Origin: Paracoccus sediminis
GTDB lineage: Bacteria > Pseudomonadota > Alphaproteobacteria > Rhodobacterales > Rhodobacteraceae
Assembly: GCF_900188295.1 (NCBI RefSeq)
Contig: NZ_FZNM01000018.1
Coordinates: forward strand, 1-56,794
Direction of reading: 5' to 3'
DNA length: 56,794 nucleotides
Positions 27,213-36,920 of the stretch are shown piece by piece; positions within the stretch are counted from its first letter, which is position 1; the number at the start of each line of letters is the position of its first letter. The notes below the pieces were generated by a model, which was given only the letters and a program-made list of their open reading frames with translations, was not told the origin of the DNA and searched no databases. A program made the position numbers and the translations under genes.

Positions 27213-28225
27213 CGCGCCACGCCGTCCTGTCCTGTCTTGCCGCTGCGATCCTGGCCACGGGAACCGCGCAGGCCAAGCCCTATCGGATTTACGTCGCCAA
27301 CGAATACGATGCCAACATCAGCGTCATCGACCCCGAGGCCGGGCTTGCGACCGGCACGATCACGATCTCGGGCCGTCCCGGCGACGTGCGCCCGCGCGGC
27401 ATGGCGGTCAGCCCCGACGGGCGGACGGTCTATGTCTCGGTCAGCGATTTCCTGCCCCTGACCGAAACGCCCGAAGACGCCATCGTCGCCATCGACGTGG
27501 CGACCAATGCCGTCAAGCGCCGCTATCGCGCGGGCGGCAACCCGGAACGGGTGGCGGTCAGCCCGGACGGCACCCAGATCTGGGCCGCGTTGGAGGCGAC
27601 CGCCCAGGCCGTCGGCATCGACGCCGAAACCGGCGAACAACTGGGGCTTTTCCCGACGGGGGTGGAAACCGAAGGCGTGGCGGTCAGCCCCGACGGGCAA
27701 TGGGTCTATGTCACGGCCGAAACCAGCCACACGGTGACGGTGATCGACGCGCGGGCGCTGAAGGTCGTGACGCATCTGCTGGTCGGCAACCGCCCGCGCG
27801 ACGTGATCTTTTCCCAGGACGGCGCGCGGGCCTATGTCTCGGCCGAAATCGGGGGAACCGTGTCCGTCATCGACACGGCCACGCACAAGGTGGCGGGCAC
27901 CATCAGCCTGGGCCTTGATTCGCGGCCCGTGGAACTTGCGCTGTCCCCGGATGGCGGGCGATTGTATGTGGCCGGGGGCGGAACAAGCGCGGTCTATGTG
28001 ATCGACACGGCCACCCGGCAGGTCGCGCAGGTCGTCAAGGAGCGCATGGGCCGAAGGCCGTGGGGCGTGACGGTCAGCCCGGACGGCGCGCGCGTCTTTA
28101 CCGCCAACGGCCTGTCCGACAGCGTCGGCGTCATCGACACCGATTGCCTGTGCGTGACCGGAGAGTTTGCGGCGGGACGCGGCGCCCATTCGGTCGAGGT
28201 GGGGGCCGTCGATGCCCAGGATTAG
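27209..28225 (+). CDS. Secreted YVTN-type beta-propeller protein of PQQ catabolism clusters
   Basis: This 338-residue protein has a signal peptide at about 1-22 (ending AQA-KPYRIYVANE). It contains at least six repeats of the type VAVSPDG..VYV..T..VIDT..., the seven-bladed YVTN propeller pattern. The C-terminal VIDTDCLCVTGEF segment holds two cysteines. The family regularly accompanies PQQ alcohol dehydrogenases and their ABC exporter; no biochemical role is known. The start overlaps the previous stop. Confidence 0.83.
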   Translation: MTRHAVLSCLAAAILATGTAQAKPYRIYVANEYDANISVIDPEAGLATGTITISGRPGDVRPRGMAVSPDGRTVYVSVSDFLPLTETPEDAIVAIDVATNAVKRRYRAGGNPERVAVSPDGTQIWAALEATAQAVGIDAETGEQLGLFPTGVETEGVAVSPDGQWVYVTAETSHTVTVIDARALKVVTHLLVGNRPRDVIFSQDGARAYVSAEIGGTVSVIDTATHKVAGTISLGLDSRPVELALSPDGGRLYVAGGGTSAVYVIDTATRQVAQVVKERMGRRPWGVTVSPDGARVFTANGLSDSVGVIDTDCLCVTGEFAAGRGAHSVEVGAVDAQD

Positions 28226-29174
28226 CCTGTCCTGCGCTTTCCTGGTGCTGGGGCCGGGAATCGCCGGCGCGGACGGCTATGCCCACGCGCCGTTTCGGGA
28301 CGATCCGGTCGGTCTGGCGCAGGCGGCGGCCCTGGAACGGATCGCCCTGGCCGCGCAGGTCGCCGCCGTCGCCGGTCCGTCCGGCGCGGCCGAGGATGAC
28401 GAACGCGAGGAGGACGAGGCCGAGGGCCCGCCTCATGACCTGTCGCTGATCCGCGCCACCCTTGCCGCAACCGCGCCCGAGGTGGCGCAGGCCCTGGTCG
28501 CGGCCTTCGGGGGCGGGGGTCCGCCCGCAGGCCCCGACCTGACCGCCCTGGTCGAACAGGCCCGCGCCGCGATGCCCTTGCCCAGGGCGCCCGGCCACCG
28601 GGCCGCGCTGATTGCGCAGCTGCTGCTGGAGGAAGGCGGTGTCGCCGAATCCTATGAGAAAGCGGCGGAAGGCGACGGTGGGGCCTATCTGACCGGATGG
28701 TTCGCGCTGGCCCGCGTCAAGGCGCTGTGGGACGGTCTTGCCCCGCAGGCCGCCCCCGCCCAGGCGGCGGATGTCCAGGCAATGCTGGCGATGCTGGACC
28801 GCCTGTATCCGGGCCAGGACCGGCCCGCACGCCTGTCGCCCAACCCCGAGGACGCCGAAAGCATCGCCCAGCAGACGGTCGGCCTGCTGGAACAGGCGAC
28901 CGATGCGGACCTGTATCCCGGCCGCGATCCGGGTGCCGCCGCGGGTCTGGTTCACCGCATCGCCAGCGAGGGCTGTGCCCGGCTGGACGCGGATCCCGAA
29001 CGCGGCGCCGAGGATCTGGCCGTCGCCGCCGCCTATCACGCGGCCATCGTGCAGGACACGCTGTCGCTGCTGGCCCCCGGCCGGGCCGCCGCCGTGGCTG
29101 CGGGATTCGAGACCGGCGATTGCGGACCGTTGCTGGATGCGCTGTCTGCCGGACAACAGGCGCTGTCGCCATGA
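28212..29174 (+). CDS. Secreted protein of unknown function in the PQQ operon
   Basis: I do not recognise this 320-residue protein. It has a signal peptide (about 1-20, ending GIAGA-DGYAHAPF), a charged acidic stretch (EDDEREEDEAEGP, about 69-81) and then a mostly helical, alanine-rich region with LLEEGGVAESYEKAAEGDGGAYLTGWFALARVKALW and two late cysteines (EGCARL, GDCGPL). The start at 28212 overlaps the propeller gene by 14 bases and its stop overlaps the ATPase gene, so it belongs to the operon. It may act with the propeller protein in the periplasm, which is inference from coupling only. Confidence 0.7.
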   Translation: MPRISLSCAFLVLGPGIAGADGYAHAPFRDDPVGLAQAAALERIALAAQVAAVAGPSGAAEDDEREEDEAEGPPHDLSLIRATLAATAPEVAQALVAAFGGGGPPAGPDLTALVEQARAAMPLPRAPGHRAALIAQLLLEEGGVAESYEKAAEGDGGAYLTGWFALARVKALWDGLAPQAAPAQAADVQAMLAMLDRLYPGQDRPARLSPNPEDAESIAQQTVGLLEQATDADLYPGRDPGAAAGLVHRIASEGCARLDADPERGAEDLAVAAAYHAAIVQDTLSLLAPGRAAAVAAGFETGDCGPLLDALSAGQQALSP

Positions 29175-29974
29175 CCGTGGTCGAATGCCTGGACCTCGGC
29201 CGGTCTTTCGGCGATCTGGCGGCGGTCGAAGCCGTCAGCTTCACCATGGAGGAGGGCGATTTCTTCGCCCTGCTGGGGCCGAACGGCGCGGGCAAGTCCA
29301 CGCTGCTGGCGATGCTGACCACGCTGGTCGCGCCCAGCCGCGGCACCGCGCGGGTGGCGGGCGCCGACATCCGCACCGACCCGGCCCGCGTGCGCCAGGC
29401 CATCGGCGCGGTGTTCCAGGAACCCGCCCTGGACGAACGGCTGACGGCGCGCGAAAACCTGGCGATTCACGCGGCCCTGCACGGAATGCCCCGCCGTACC
29501 GCCCGCCAGTCCATCGCCGAGGCCCTGTCCTGGGCGCAGCTTGACCTGGCGGCCGAACGGCCCCTGCGCAGCTTTTCGGGCGGGATGAAACGGCGGCTGG
29601 AACTGGCGCGTGCGCTGATGCACCGCCCGCGCCTGATCGTGCTGGACGAACCGACGCTGGGCCTGGACCCGCAGGGGCGGCGCGACCTGTGGGACCGCAT
29701 CGCACGGCTGCGCGCCGGTGGCATGTCCGTGCTGATGACCACCCATGCCACCCACGAGGCCGAGGCCTGCACCCGTGTCGGCATCATCGACCGCGGCCGC
29801 CTGGTGGCGCTTGGCACACCCGCCGATCTCAGCCGCCGCGCCTTTGGCGGCCCCGGAATGCCGCTGGAGGAGGTCTTCGTCCAGATCGCCGGGCGGGCTT
29901 TGCGCGATACCGAAGCCTCGCCCCGCGACCGGATCGTGGCATTTCACAAGCGCGGCGGAGAACACACGCGATGA
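29171..29974 (+). CDS. ABC exporter ATPase of the PQQ alcohol dehydrogenase cluster
   Basis: This 267-residue ATPase has Walker A GPNGAGKST, signature FSGGMKRRLELARAL, Walker B LIVLDEP and H-loop THATHEAE. The FSGGMKRR signature is typical of DrrA/NodI-like export ATPases. It overlaps both neighbours by four bases and pairs with the following ABC-2 permease. Equivalent pairs are found in ped/exa-type PQQ clusters, and a protective alcohol or aldehyde export role has been suggested for them. Confidence 0.87.
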   Translation: MTVVECLDLGRSFGDLAAVEAVSFTMEEGDFFALLGPNGAGKSTLLAMLTTLVAPSRGTARVAGADIRTDPARVRQAIGAVFQEPALDERLTARENLAIHAALHGMPRRTARQSIAEALSWAQLDLAAERPLRSFSGGMKRRLELARALMHRPRLIVLDEPTLGLDPQGRRDLWDRIARLRAGGMSVLMTTHATHEAEACTRVGIIDRGRLVALGTPADLSRRAFGGPGMPLEEVFVQIAGRALRDTEASPRDRIVAFHKRGGEHTR

Positions 29975-30867
29975 CCGATGTGCCGGCCCCCGTTCCCGCC
30001 CGCCGCTCTGCCCTGCTGGACCTGCGGGTCGTGGGCGCGATGTGGTGGCGCGAACTGGTCCGGTTCCGCCGCGACCGGTCGCAACTGTTCGGCGCGCTGT
30101 CGCGCACCGTCCTGTGGCTGCTGATTCTGGGTTTCGGCCTGGGCGCCACGCTGCGGGAAATCGAGGGGTACACCTATGCCCAATACATCCTGCCCGGTGT
30201 GGTCACGCTGAACGTGCTGTTCGCGTCGCTGCAATCGGCTATCGCGCTTGTCTGGGACCGGCAGGTCGGACTGATGCGGCAGGTGCTGGTGTCGCCCGCG
30301 CCGATGCTGTCGGTGGCGCTTGGCAAGATCTGCGGCGGCGCCAGCATCGCGGTGATCCAGGGCACCATCCCGCTGGCCATGGCGCCGCTGCTGGGCGTGC
30401 GCATGGGTGCGGCGGATCTGCTGCTGGCCTGGGCCGTGATGTTCGCGATGGGCGTCGCCATTACCGCGACCGGCGTGATCCTGGCCTGCCGGATGCGCAC
30501 CTTCGAAGGCTTCGGCAGCATTTCGAACGGGGTGATCCAGCCGCTGTATTTCCTGTCCGGCGCGATCTTTCCGCTGAAGGGTATCGTCGGCGGCGTCGGT
30601 TTTCTGGACATCCCCCAGGCCCTGCGCGACGATCTGGCCCGGTACGGCGTCTATGCCCTGGGGGGCGGCTGGGTCGTCGAACTGCCGCAATGGCTCAGGG
30701 TGATGGTCTATGCCAATCCGGTCAGCTACCTGCTGGACCTGCTGCGTCTGGTCTTGCTGGGGTTCAGCCAGATGCCGCTTTGGGCCAGCCTGGGGACGGT
30801 CGCCCTGCTGCCGCCTGCCGCGGTTGTGCTGGCCGCCTGGTCGATGTCGCGGTTGCGCCACGCTTGA
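29971..30867 (+). CDS. ABC-2 type exporter permease of the PQQ cluster (PedC-like)
   Basis: This 298-residue ABC-2 permease has a cytoplasmic N-terminus (WWRELVRFRRDRSQLF) and six hydrophobic segments, with YTYAQYILPGVVTLNVLFASLQSAIALVWDRQVG and the conserved QPLYFLSGAIFPL region. It completes the exporter with the preceding ATPase. It is the last gene of the operon that starts at 22788; a 98-base gap with the third regulon motif follows. Confidence 0.86.
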   Translation: MTDVPAPVPARRSALLDLRVVGAMWWRELVRFRRDRSQLFGALSRTVLWLLILGFGLGATLREIEGYTYAQYILPGVVTLNVLFASLQSAIALVWDRQVGLMRQVLVSPAPMLSVALGKICGGASIAVIQGTIPLAMAPLLGVRMGAADLLLAWAVMFAMGVAITATGVILACRMRTFEGFGSISNGVIQPLYFLSGAIFPLKGIVGGVGFLDIPQALRDDLARYGVYALGGGWVVELPQWLRVMVYANPVSYLLDLLRLVLLGFSQMPLWASLGTVALLPPAAVVLAAWSMSRLRHA

Positions 30868-30889
30868 CGGCGCCCTTTGCCCACGATAT

Positions 30890-30903
30890 TGAATTCAGAG
30901 TTC
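30890..30903. promoter_or_regulatory. Shared regulon motif, copy 3 (CoA ligase operon promoter)
   Basis: TGAATTCAGAGTTC is the exact reverse complement of copy 2. It lies 62 bases upstream of the CoA ligase start, in a short AT-rich gap after the ABC permease gene. It suggests the CoA ligase to PHA synthase genes have their own promoter under the same regulator. Confidence 0.68.
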
Positions 30904-30965
30904 AGAATCCAATACTGACTTATTATGCCCGATTCTCTCAAACGTCCGGCAATTCCGGAGGCAGG

Positions 30966-32537
30966 ATGAGACAAGAGCTTCTGACCCTGGGCCAGATGGT
31001 CGCCACGCAGGCCCGCCTGCGGCCCCGCGGCCTTGGCGCGCGCGACCTGGAACGGTCGATGAGCTTTCTGGACTGGAACCGCCGCGCTTGCCGCCTGGCC
31101 AACGCCCTGCTGGGCCTGGGCCTGCAAAAGGGCGATCGGGTCGCCATCCTGGCCTATAATTGCGTGGAATGGGCCGAAATCCTTGTGGCCTGCGCCAAGG
31201 CCGGGCTGATCGCGGTGCCCGTCAACTTCCGTCTCAGCCCGCCCGAGGTCGCCTTTATCGTCCGCGACAGTGGTGCGGTTGCCGTGATCGCCCAGGACGC
31301 GCTGCACGGCGCGATCGAGGAATCGCGCGCGGGCCTGACGGTGCCGTCCGGGGGATACATCCATTTCGGCGCCGCCGCGGCGCCTGCGGGCTGGCAGTCC
31401 TATGAAACCCTGATGGACCGTGCCAGCGACCGCGAACCCGGCCTGGACATCGCCCCCGAGGATCCCTGGACGCTGATGTACACGTCCGGCACCACCGGCA
31501 ACCCCAAGGGGGTGATCCGCGACCATCGGTCGAACGCGCTGCTGGCCCTGATGACGGATATCGAGCTGGGCGTTCACCGCGACGACGACGCGCTGCTGGT
31601 CATGCCGATGTGCCACGCGAATTCCGTCAACTTCTTCATGGCCTTCGCCTATTGCGGGGCGGCGGCCTCGATCTATTCGCGCGCCAGCTTCGATCCCGAA
31701 CATTGCCTGCGCGTGCTGGGCCGGTCGGGCGTCACCTTCACGTCGCTGGTGCCCACGCATTACATCATGATGCTGGGCCTGCCCGAGGCCAGCCGCAGCA
31801 GACTGGACCTGGGCCGGGTATCCAAGCTGATGATCTCGTCCGCCCCCGCCCGCGCCGACACCAAGCGCGCGGTGATGGAGATGTTCCCGAATTCCGGCCT
31901 GTTCGAACTGTACGGATCCAGCGAATGCGGCTGGGTGACGATGCTGCGCCCGCAGGAACAGTTCACCCACCTGGGATCGGTCGGGCGCGAATGCGCGGGG
32001 TCGGCCCCCATCCGCCTTCTGGACGAATCCGGGTCCGAGGTTCCCGACGGCAGCCCCGGAGAACTGTATTCCTGCAATCCCTGGACCTTTCAGGGATACT
32101 GGAACCAGCCCGAAAAGACCGCCGAGGCGTTCCGGGGTGCCTATTGCACCGTGGGCGACATGGCGGTGCGCGATCCGGACGGATACATCAGGCTGATCGA
32201 CCGCAAGAAGAACATGATCATTTCCGGCGGAGAGAACATCTATCCGTCCGAGGTCGAGGCCGCGCTGGGCGCCTGTCCCAAGGTCAAGGACGTGGCCGTC
32301 ATCGGCCTGCCCGACGAAAAATGGGGCGAACGCGTCCACGGCGTCGTGGTCCTGCACGACGGCGTGTCCGCGACCGAGGCCGAGATGATCGACTGGTGCA
32401 AGGGCAGGATCGCCGCCTTCAAGCGCCCGCGTTCGGTGTCGTTCCTGTCCGAATCCGACATGCCGCGCACCGCCACGGGCAAGATCCTGCACCGCGTCCT
32501 GCGCACGCGACTGACACCGGCCACGGCCGACCACTGA
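30966..32537 (+). CDS. Acyl-CoA synthetase (AMP-forming ligase)
   Basis: This 523-residue adenylate-forming enzyme has the P-loop motif [21 protein letters not shown] (A5-type), [35 protein letters not shown] (A7-A8 hinge) and catalytic Lys in [13 protein letters not shown]. It converts a carboxylic acid to its CoA thioester. The ATG at 30966 has a good CCGGAGG site; the frame is open much further upstream only as a shadow of the exporter genes. As first gene of the downstream operon it would activate the acid made by the alcohol/aldehyde dehydrogenases. The substrate may be a hydroxy acid, which is inference. Confidence 0.88.
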   Translation: MRQELLTLGQMVATQARLRPRGLGARDLERSMSFLDWNRRACRLANALLGLGLQKGDRVAILAYNCVEWAEILVACAKAGLIAVPVNFRLSPPEVAFIVRDSGAVAVIAQDALHGAIEESRAGLTVPSGGYIHFGAAAAPAGWQSYETLMDRASDREPGLDIAPEDPWTLMYTSGTTGNPKGVIRDHRSNALLALMTDIELGVHRDDDALLVMPMCHANSVNFFMAFAYCGAAASIYSRASFDPEHCLRVLGRSGVTFTSLVPTHYIMMLGLPEASRSRLDLGRVSKLMISSAPARADTKRAVMEMFPNSGLFELYGSSECGWVTMLRPQEQFTHLGSVGRECAGSAPIRLLDESGSEVPDGSPGELYSCNPWTFQGYWNQPEKTAEAFRGAYCTVGDMAVRDPDGYIRLIDRKKNMIISGGENIYPSEVEAALGACPKVKDVAVIGLPDEKWGERVHGVVVLHDGVSATEAEMIDWCKGRIAAFKRPRSVSFLSESDMPRTATGKILHRVLRTRLTPATADH

Positions 32538-32551
32538 GGGGAGGAAACGGG

Positions 32552-34309
32552 ATGAACCTTCAGACCGGACAGGCGCCGGGATCCGTGCAGGATCTGAACG
32601 GCGATCCGCATTCCTGCGCGGCCTGGGTGGCGCAGTTCCTGAAGGCGCGCGGCATCGACCGGATCTTCGGCCTGCAAGGCGGCCATATCCAGCCCATCTG
32701 GGACCATTGCGCGCGGCTGGGCATCCGCATCGTCGATTGCCGCCACGAGGGCGCCGCCGTCCACATGGCCCATGCCCATGCGGAACTGGCCGGCACCCTG
32801 GGGGTCGCCGTGGTGACGGCCGGGCCGGGGGTCACGAACACGGTCACTGCCATCGCCAACGCGTCCCTGGCGCGCGTGCCGGTGCTGGTCATCGGCGGCT
32901 GCACGTCGCGCCCGCAGGCCAATATGGGCCCGTTGCAGGACATTCCCCATGTGGACATCATCCGTCCGGTCGCACGCTATTGCCGCACCGCCCGCGTGGC
33001 CGACCAGGTGATCCGCGAATTGGACGAGGCGGTGGCCCGCGCCATGGGCGACCTGGGCGAGCCGGGACCGTCCTATATCGAGATTCCGACCGACGTGCTG
33101 CGCACCCATGTCGCGCCCGATCTGGTGCTGGACGACTGGATGGCGCCCAAGCCCGCGCGCCGCATTCCGCCCGATCCCGGCGCGGTGGCCCAGGCCGTTC
33201 AGGCAATCCTTGCGGCGAAACGACCGCTGGTCGTCACCGGACGCGGGGCGCGCGGGGCGGCGCCCGAACTGCTGCGGCTGCTGGACGCGACCGGCGCGCT
33301 GTATCTGGACACGCAGGAAAGCCGGGGGCTGGTGCCGCCGGATCACCCGTCGGGCGTGGGGGCCATGCGCGGCGTGGTGCTGGGCGAGGCCGATCTGGTG
33401 ATCGTTGTGGGCCGCAAGCTGGATTATCAGCTGGGCTATGGCTCGCCCGCCGTCTATCCTCGCGCCCGCTTCATCCGCATCAGCGACAATGCCGGCGAAT
33501 TGATCGACAACCGCCGCGGCGCGCCCGAAATCCTGGCCGATCCCGCCCTGGCGCTGGCGGCCGTCACGGACGCCCTGGGCAACCAGGCCACCGCCCTGGA
33601 CCGTCCCTGGGCCGAGGGGCTGCGCGCCAGGCACCTGTCGCGGTCGTCCCCCGACACGCGCCGCGAGACGCCGGGCCGGAGCGAGGACGGCAAGGTCCAT
33701 CCGGCGGCGATCTTTGACGCGATCCGCGACGTGGCTGATCCCGATTACATCGCCATCGCGGACGGGGGCGACCTGCTGTCCTTTGCCCGCGTGGGGCTGG
33801 AGGCCAAGACCTATCTGGACGCGGGGGCGTTCGGCTGCCTGGGTGTGGGCGTGCCCTTCGCGGTCGCGGCCTCGCTGGCCTGTCCCGACCGGCAGGTCAT
33901 CTCGATCAGCGGGGACGGCGCCTTTGGGTTGAACGCGATGGAGATCGACACCGCCGTCCGCCATGGCGCGAAGGCCGTGTTCATCGTGTCGAACAACGCC
34001 GCCTGGAACATCGAGCGTCACGACCAGGCGGAAAACTATGGCGGCCGCGTGGTGGGCACGCTGTTGCGCCATTCCGACTATGCCGCGATGGCGCGCGCCC
34101 TGGGCCTGCACGCCGAGCGGGTCGAGGATCCGGCGGATCTGCCGGGCGCCCTGCGGCGGGCATTGGACAATGCGCCGGCGCTGATCGATGTTGTGACATC
34201 GCAATCCGCCGTGTCGTCGGACGCGCGCAAGGGGCTGGGCTTTGTGCCGGACTATCAGCCGCTGACCGCGTGGGACGACGCCGAACGCCGTCGCCGAGGT
34301 CTGCCTTGA
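32552..34309 (+). CDS. Thiamine-diphosphate enzyme, 2-hydroxyacyl-CoA lyase / acetolactate-synthase-like
   Basis: This 585-residue three-domain ThDP enzyme has the catalytic cofactor-activating Glu66 in [11 protein letters not shown] and the ThDP/Mg motif GDGAFG (454-459) ending at NN (481-482), followed by [10 protein letters not shown]. Family members include acetolactate synthase, oxalyl-CoA decarboxylase and 2-hydroxyacyl-CoA lyase. No small regulatory subunit or branched-chain amino acid gene is nearby. Immediately after a CoA ligase, the lyase role (2-hydroxyacyl-CoA to formyl-CoA plus aldehyde or ketone) fits best. From memory, actinobacterial 2-hydroxyisobutyryl-CoA lyases use a glutamate in the same region as Glu488 here; an alignment must confirm this. 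Confidence 0.72.
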   Translation: MNLQTGQAPGSVQDLNGDPHSCAAWVAQFLKARGIDRIFGLQGGHIQPIWDHCARLGIRIVDCRHEGAAVHMAHAHAELAGTLGVAVVTAGPGVTNTVTAIANASLARVPVLVIGGCTSRPQANMGPLQDIPHVDIIRPVARYCRTARVADQVIRELDEAVARAMGDLGEPGPSYIEIPTDVLRTHVAPDLVLDDWMAPKPARRIPPDPGAVAQAVQAILAAKRPLVVTGRGARGAAPELLRLLDATGALYLDTQESRGLVPPDHPSGVGAMRGVVLGEADLVIVVGRKLDYQLGYGSPAVYPRARFIRISDNAGELIDNRRGAPEILADPALALAAVTDALGNQATALDRPWAEGLRARHLSRSSPDTRRETPGRSEDGKVHPAAIFDAIRDVADPDYIAIADGGDLLSFARVGLEAKTYLDAGAFGCLGVGVPFAVAASLACPDRQVISISGDGAFGLNAMEIDTAVRHGAKAVFIVSNNAAWNIERHDQAENYGGRVVGTLLRHSDYAAMARALGLHAERVEDPADLPGALRRALDNAPALIDVVTSQSAVSSDARKGLGFVPDYQPLTAWDDAERRRRGLP

Positions 34310-35547
34310 ACAAAGAATCGCCTGCCCTGCCCGATACGATCGGTTTTGCCCTGCCCCCCGGCATCGAGGATCTGCGCCTGCGGGTCCGCGCCTTTGTGGA
34401 CGACCATGTCCTGCCGGTCGAGGCGGATCGCGCCAACTGGGACGACCACGGCAACATCCGGCTGGATATTCTGGAAACGCTGCGCGCCAGGGCCAGGGCG
34501 CAGGGGCTGTGGTCCCCGCAGGCGCCCGCGGCGCGGGGCGGCATGGGGCTGTCAGTCGTGGCGCGGGCAGTGATGTACGAGGAAGCCAACCGGTCGATCT
34601 TCGGTCCCGTCTGCTTCAACTGCGCGGCGCCCGACGACGGCAACATCGACGTGCTGTCGCGGCTGGCCACGCCCGGACAGCAGGACGAATGGCTGCAACC
34701 GCTGATCGACGGCAAGGTCCGTTCCGCGTTCGCCATGACCGAACCCGCGCCCGGCGGCGGGTCGGATCCCGGCATGATCCAGACCCGCGCCGAACGCGTG
34801 GGCGACGGCTGGCGGATCACCGGGGGCAAGTGGTTCATCACCGGCGCCGCCGAGGCCGCCCATTTCATCCTGATCGCCCGCACCGATCCGACCCCGGCCG
34901 AGACGCGCAGGCACCTGACCGCGTTCCTGTTCCACCGCGACCAGCCGGGATGGGAAATCGTGCGCCGCATCCCGATCATGGGACCGGAAGAACATGGCGG
35001 GCATTGCGAGTTGCGCTTTGATGGGCTGGAAATCCCGGACCGCAACCGCCTGCTGAGCGTGGGCGACGGGCTGAAGGTCACGCAGATCCGCCTTGGCACC
35101 GCGCGGCTGACCCATTGCATGAGATGGCTGGGCCTAGCCAAGCGCGCCATGGGCATCGCCCAGGATTACATCGACGAGCGCACCGGTTTCGGCGTCCGGC
35201 TGGCGGACCGGGAATCGGTGCGGCTGATGCTGGGGCAAGTGGCCCATGACATCCAGATCGGGCGGCTGCTGACGATGCACGCGGCCTGGACGCTGGACGG
35301 GGGCGGCTTTGCCCGCAAAGAGGTCTCGATGGCGAAACTGCATGTCGCCGACGCGCTGCACCGGGCGGCCGACACGGCGATGCAGCTGTGCGGCGCCAAG
35401 GGGTATTCGACCGATCTGATCCTGGAATGGATCTATCGCTATGCCCGCCAGGCGCGGCTGGTGGACGGCGCGTCCGAGGTGCATCGGATGGTGCTGGCCG
35501 ATACCTATGCGCGCGAACGGGACGATTTCTGGCAGTGGGGAACATGA
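34306..35547 (+). CDS. Acyl-CoA dehydrogenase, ACAD10/11-like
   Basis: This 413-residue flavoprotein has an N-terminal helical domain, [14 protein letters not shown] (FAD/substrate loop), [11 protein letters not shown] in the middle beta domain and a C-terminal helical domain ending [20 protein letters not shown]. The DGxxEVH ending, where ordinary short-chain enzymes have EGTSEIQ, is typical of the ACAD10/11 branch. I chose a TTG start at 34306: its GAGG site lies six bases upstream and it overlaps the previous stop. The next gene is a kinase-like protein, the pairing seen in LvaA/LvaC, where a 4-hydroxyacyl-CoA is phosphorylated and phosphate is then eliminated. Confidence 0.83.
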   Translation: MNKESPALPDTIGFALPPGIEDLRLRVRAFVDDHVLPVEADRANWDDHGNIRLDILETLRARARAQGLWSPQAPAARGGMGLSVVARAVMYEEANRSIFGPVCFNCAAPDDGNIDVLSRLATPGQQDEWLQPLIDGKVRSAFAMTEPAPGGGSDPGMIQTRAERVGDGWRITGGKWFITGAAEAAHFILIARTDPTPAETRRHLTAFLFHRDQPGWEIVRRIPIMGPEEHGGHCELRFDGLEIPDRNRLLSVGDGLKVTQIRLGTARLTHCMRWLGLAKRAMGIAQDYIDERTGFGVRLADRESVRLMLGQVAHDIQIGRLLTMHAAWTLDGGGFARKEVSMAKLHVADALHRAADTAMQLCGAKGYSTDLILEWIYRYARQARLVDGASEVHRMVLADTYARERDDFWQWGT

Positions 35548-36920
35548 ACGCATTTCTGGGAAATCCCGCGCTTGACGCCTGGCTCTCTGACGCCCTGAAG
35601 GTCGGGCAGGCCACGGTCGAACGCGCGGAAAAGCTGTCGGGCGGGGCCATCCAGGAAAGCTGGAGCCTCGAGGTGCGGGCCGACGGTTCGCCCCGCGCCC
35701 TGGTCCTGCGCCGCGATGCCCAGGACACGATCACGGCCAGCCTGTCGCGGCTGGAGGAATTCGAGGTGCTGAAGGCCGCATGGGCCGCGGGCGTCGCGGT
35801 TCCCCGGCCGGTCGCCTTCTGCCGGGACGAAACGGTCGCCGGCAAGCCTTTTGCCCTGGCCGAACGGATGCCTGGCGTGGGCTATGGGCCAAGGATCGTC
35901 CGCGATCTGAAACTGGGTGGCGACCGCAGCGCGCTGGGTCGGGAAATCGGCCGGCAACTGGCGCGCATCCACGCCATCGCGCCCGATGCCGGGCTGGCCC
36001 GCGTCCTGGGGCCAAAGCCCGCCGATCCCGCCCTTGCCGAAGTCGCGCTGCAACGCCAGCGGCTGGACGCCATGGGCGAACGCCGCCCCGGTCTTGAATG
36101 GGCGCTCCGCTGGGCCGAACGCAATGCCCCGCCCCCGTCCGAGGTGGTGCTGACCCATCAGGATTACCGGACCGGCAACATTCTGGTGGACGACAAGGGC
36201 CTGACCGCGATCCTGGACTGGGAATTCGCGTCGTGGTCCGACCCGATGTCCGATCTGGGCTGGTTCTGCGCAGAATGCTGGCGCTTTTCCCGGCCCGACC
36301 TGGAAGCCGGGGGCCTGTGCGACCGCGATGCCTTCTATGACGGCTATACCACCGAAAGCGGCCGCGCGATCGACCCCCGCCGCGTCCGGTGGTGGGAGGT
36401 GATGGCCCATCTGCGGTGGGCGGTGATCGCGCTTCAGCAGGGCCGCCGCAGGGCGGCGGGATCGGAATCGCTGAACCTGATCCTGACGGGCCGCATCGCC
36501 GAACCTCTGGAACTGGCGGTGCTGCGGATGACCGGGCCGCAGGACGCGGGGCCGCTGACCGCGCGCCCCCCCGCCCCCGCCGGGCCGTCGGGCGATGCCG
36601 ACATGCTGGCCCTGCTGGACGGCGCCGCGTCCCTGCTGCGCGAAACAGCGCCGGATCTGCCGGGCGACGGCCGCTATGTCGCGCTGCTGTCGGCCAATGC
36701 CGTGGCGATGGCCCGCCGCGGCATGGCGATGGGGGACCGGATCCGTGCCGCCCGCGCCGCCGTCGACGCGGATGCCGGGGCGATCCGCGCGGGGGACCAT
36801 GACGGCGATGCGCCGCTTTATGGTCGCCTGGTCGCGGATGCCGCCTTGCGCGCCTTTGTGACCGACCCCGGCGCCGTGACGCCGGCCGAAAGCGCCGCCT
36901 TTGTGGAGGGGTGGAAATGA
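35544..36920 (+). CDS. APH-family kinase fused to a DUF6285-like domain (LvaA-LvaB-like)
   Basis: This 458-residue protein has an N-terminal aminoglycoside-phosphotransferase fold (about 1-335) with catalytic loop HQDYRTGN (His205, Asp207, Asn212) and metal-binding DWE (225-227). After a proline-rich linker (340-349), residues 351-458 (MLALLDGAASLLRETAPDLPG, YVALLSANAVAMARR) look like a DUF6285 domain. In Pseudomonas levulinate catabolism LvaA is the kinase and LvaB a small partner; here both appear joined. I expect it to phosphorylate a hydroxyacyl-CoA for the preceding ACAD. Start and stop overlap both neighbours. Confidence 0.8.
   Translation: MNAFLGNPALDAWLSDALKVGQATVERAEKLSGGAIQESWSLEVRADGSPRALVLRRDAQDTITASLSRLEEFEVLKAAWAAGVAVPRPVAFCRDETVAGKPFALAERMPGVGYGPRIVRDLKLGGDRSALGREIGRQLARIHAIAPDAGLARVLGPKPADPALAEVALQRQRLDAMGERRPGLEWALRWAERNAPPPSEVVLTHQDYRTGNILVDDKGLTAILDWEFASWSDPMSDLGWFCAECWRFSRPDLEAGGLCDRDAFYDGYTTESGRAIDPRRVRWWEVMAHLRWAVIALQQGRRRAAGSESLNLILTGRIAEPLELAVLRMTGPQDAGPLTARPPAPAGPSGDADMLALLDGAASLLRETAPDLPGDGRYVALLSANAVAMARRGMAMGDRIRAARAAVDADAGAIRAGDHDGDAPLYGRLVADAALRAFVTDPGAVTPAESAAFVEGWK

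Noticed and set aside
29745..30965. Upstream extension of the CoA ligase frame
   Set aside because: It lies antiphase over the ABC exporter genes; the adenylate-forming domain begins at 30966 with a good ribosome site.
32552..34309. Acetolactate synthase for branched-chain amino acid synthesis
   Set aside because: No small subunit or ilv gene is adjacent and it lies inside a CoA-thioester operon; still possible by family, so the confidence was lowered.
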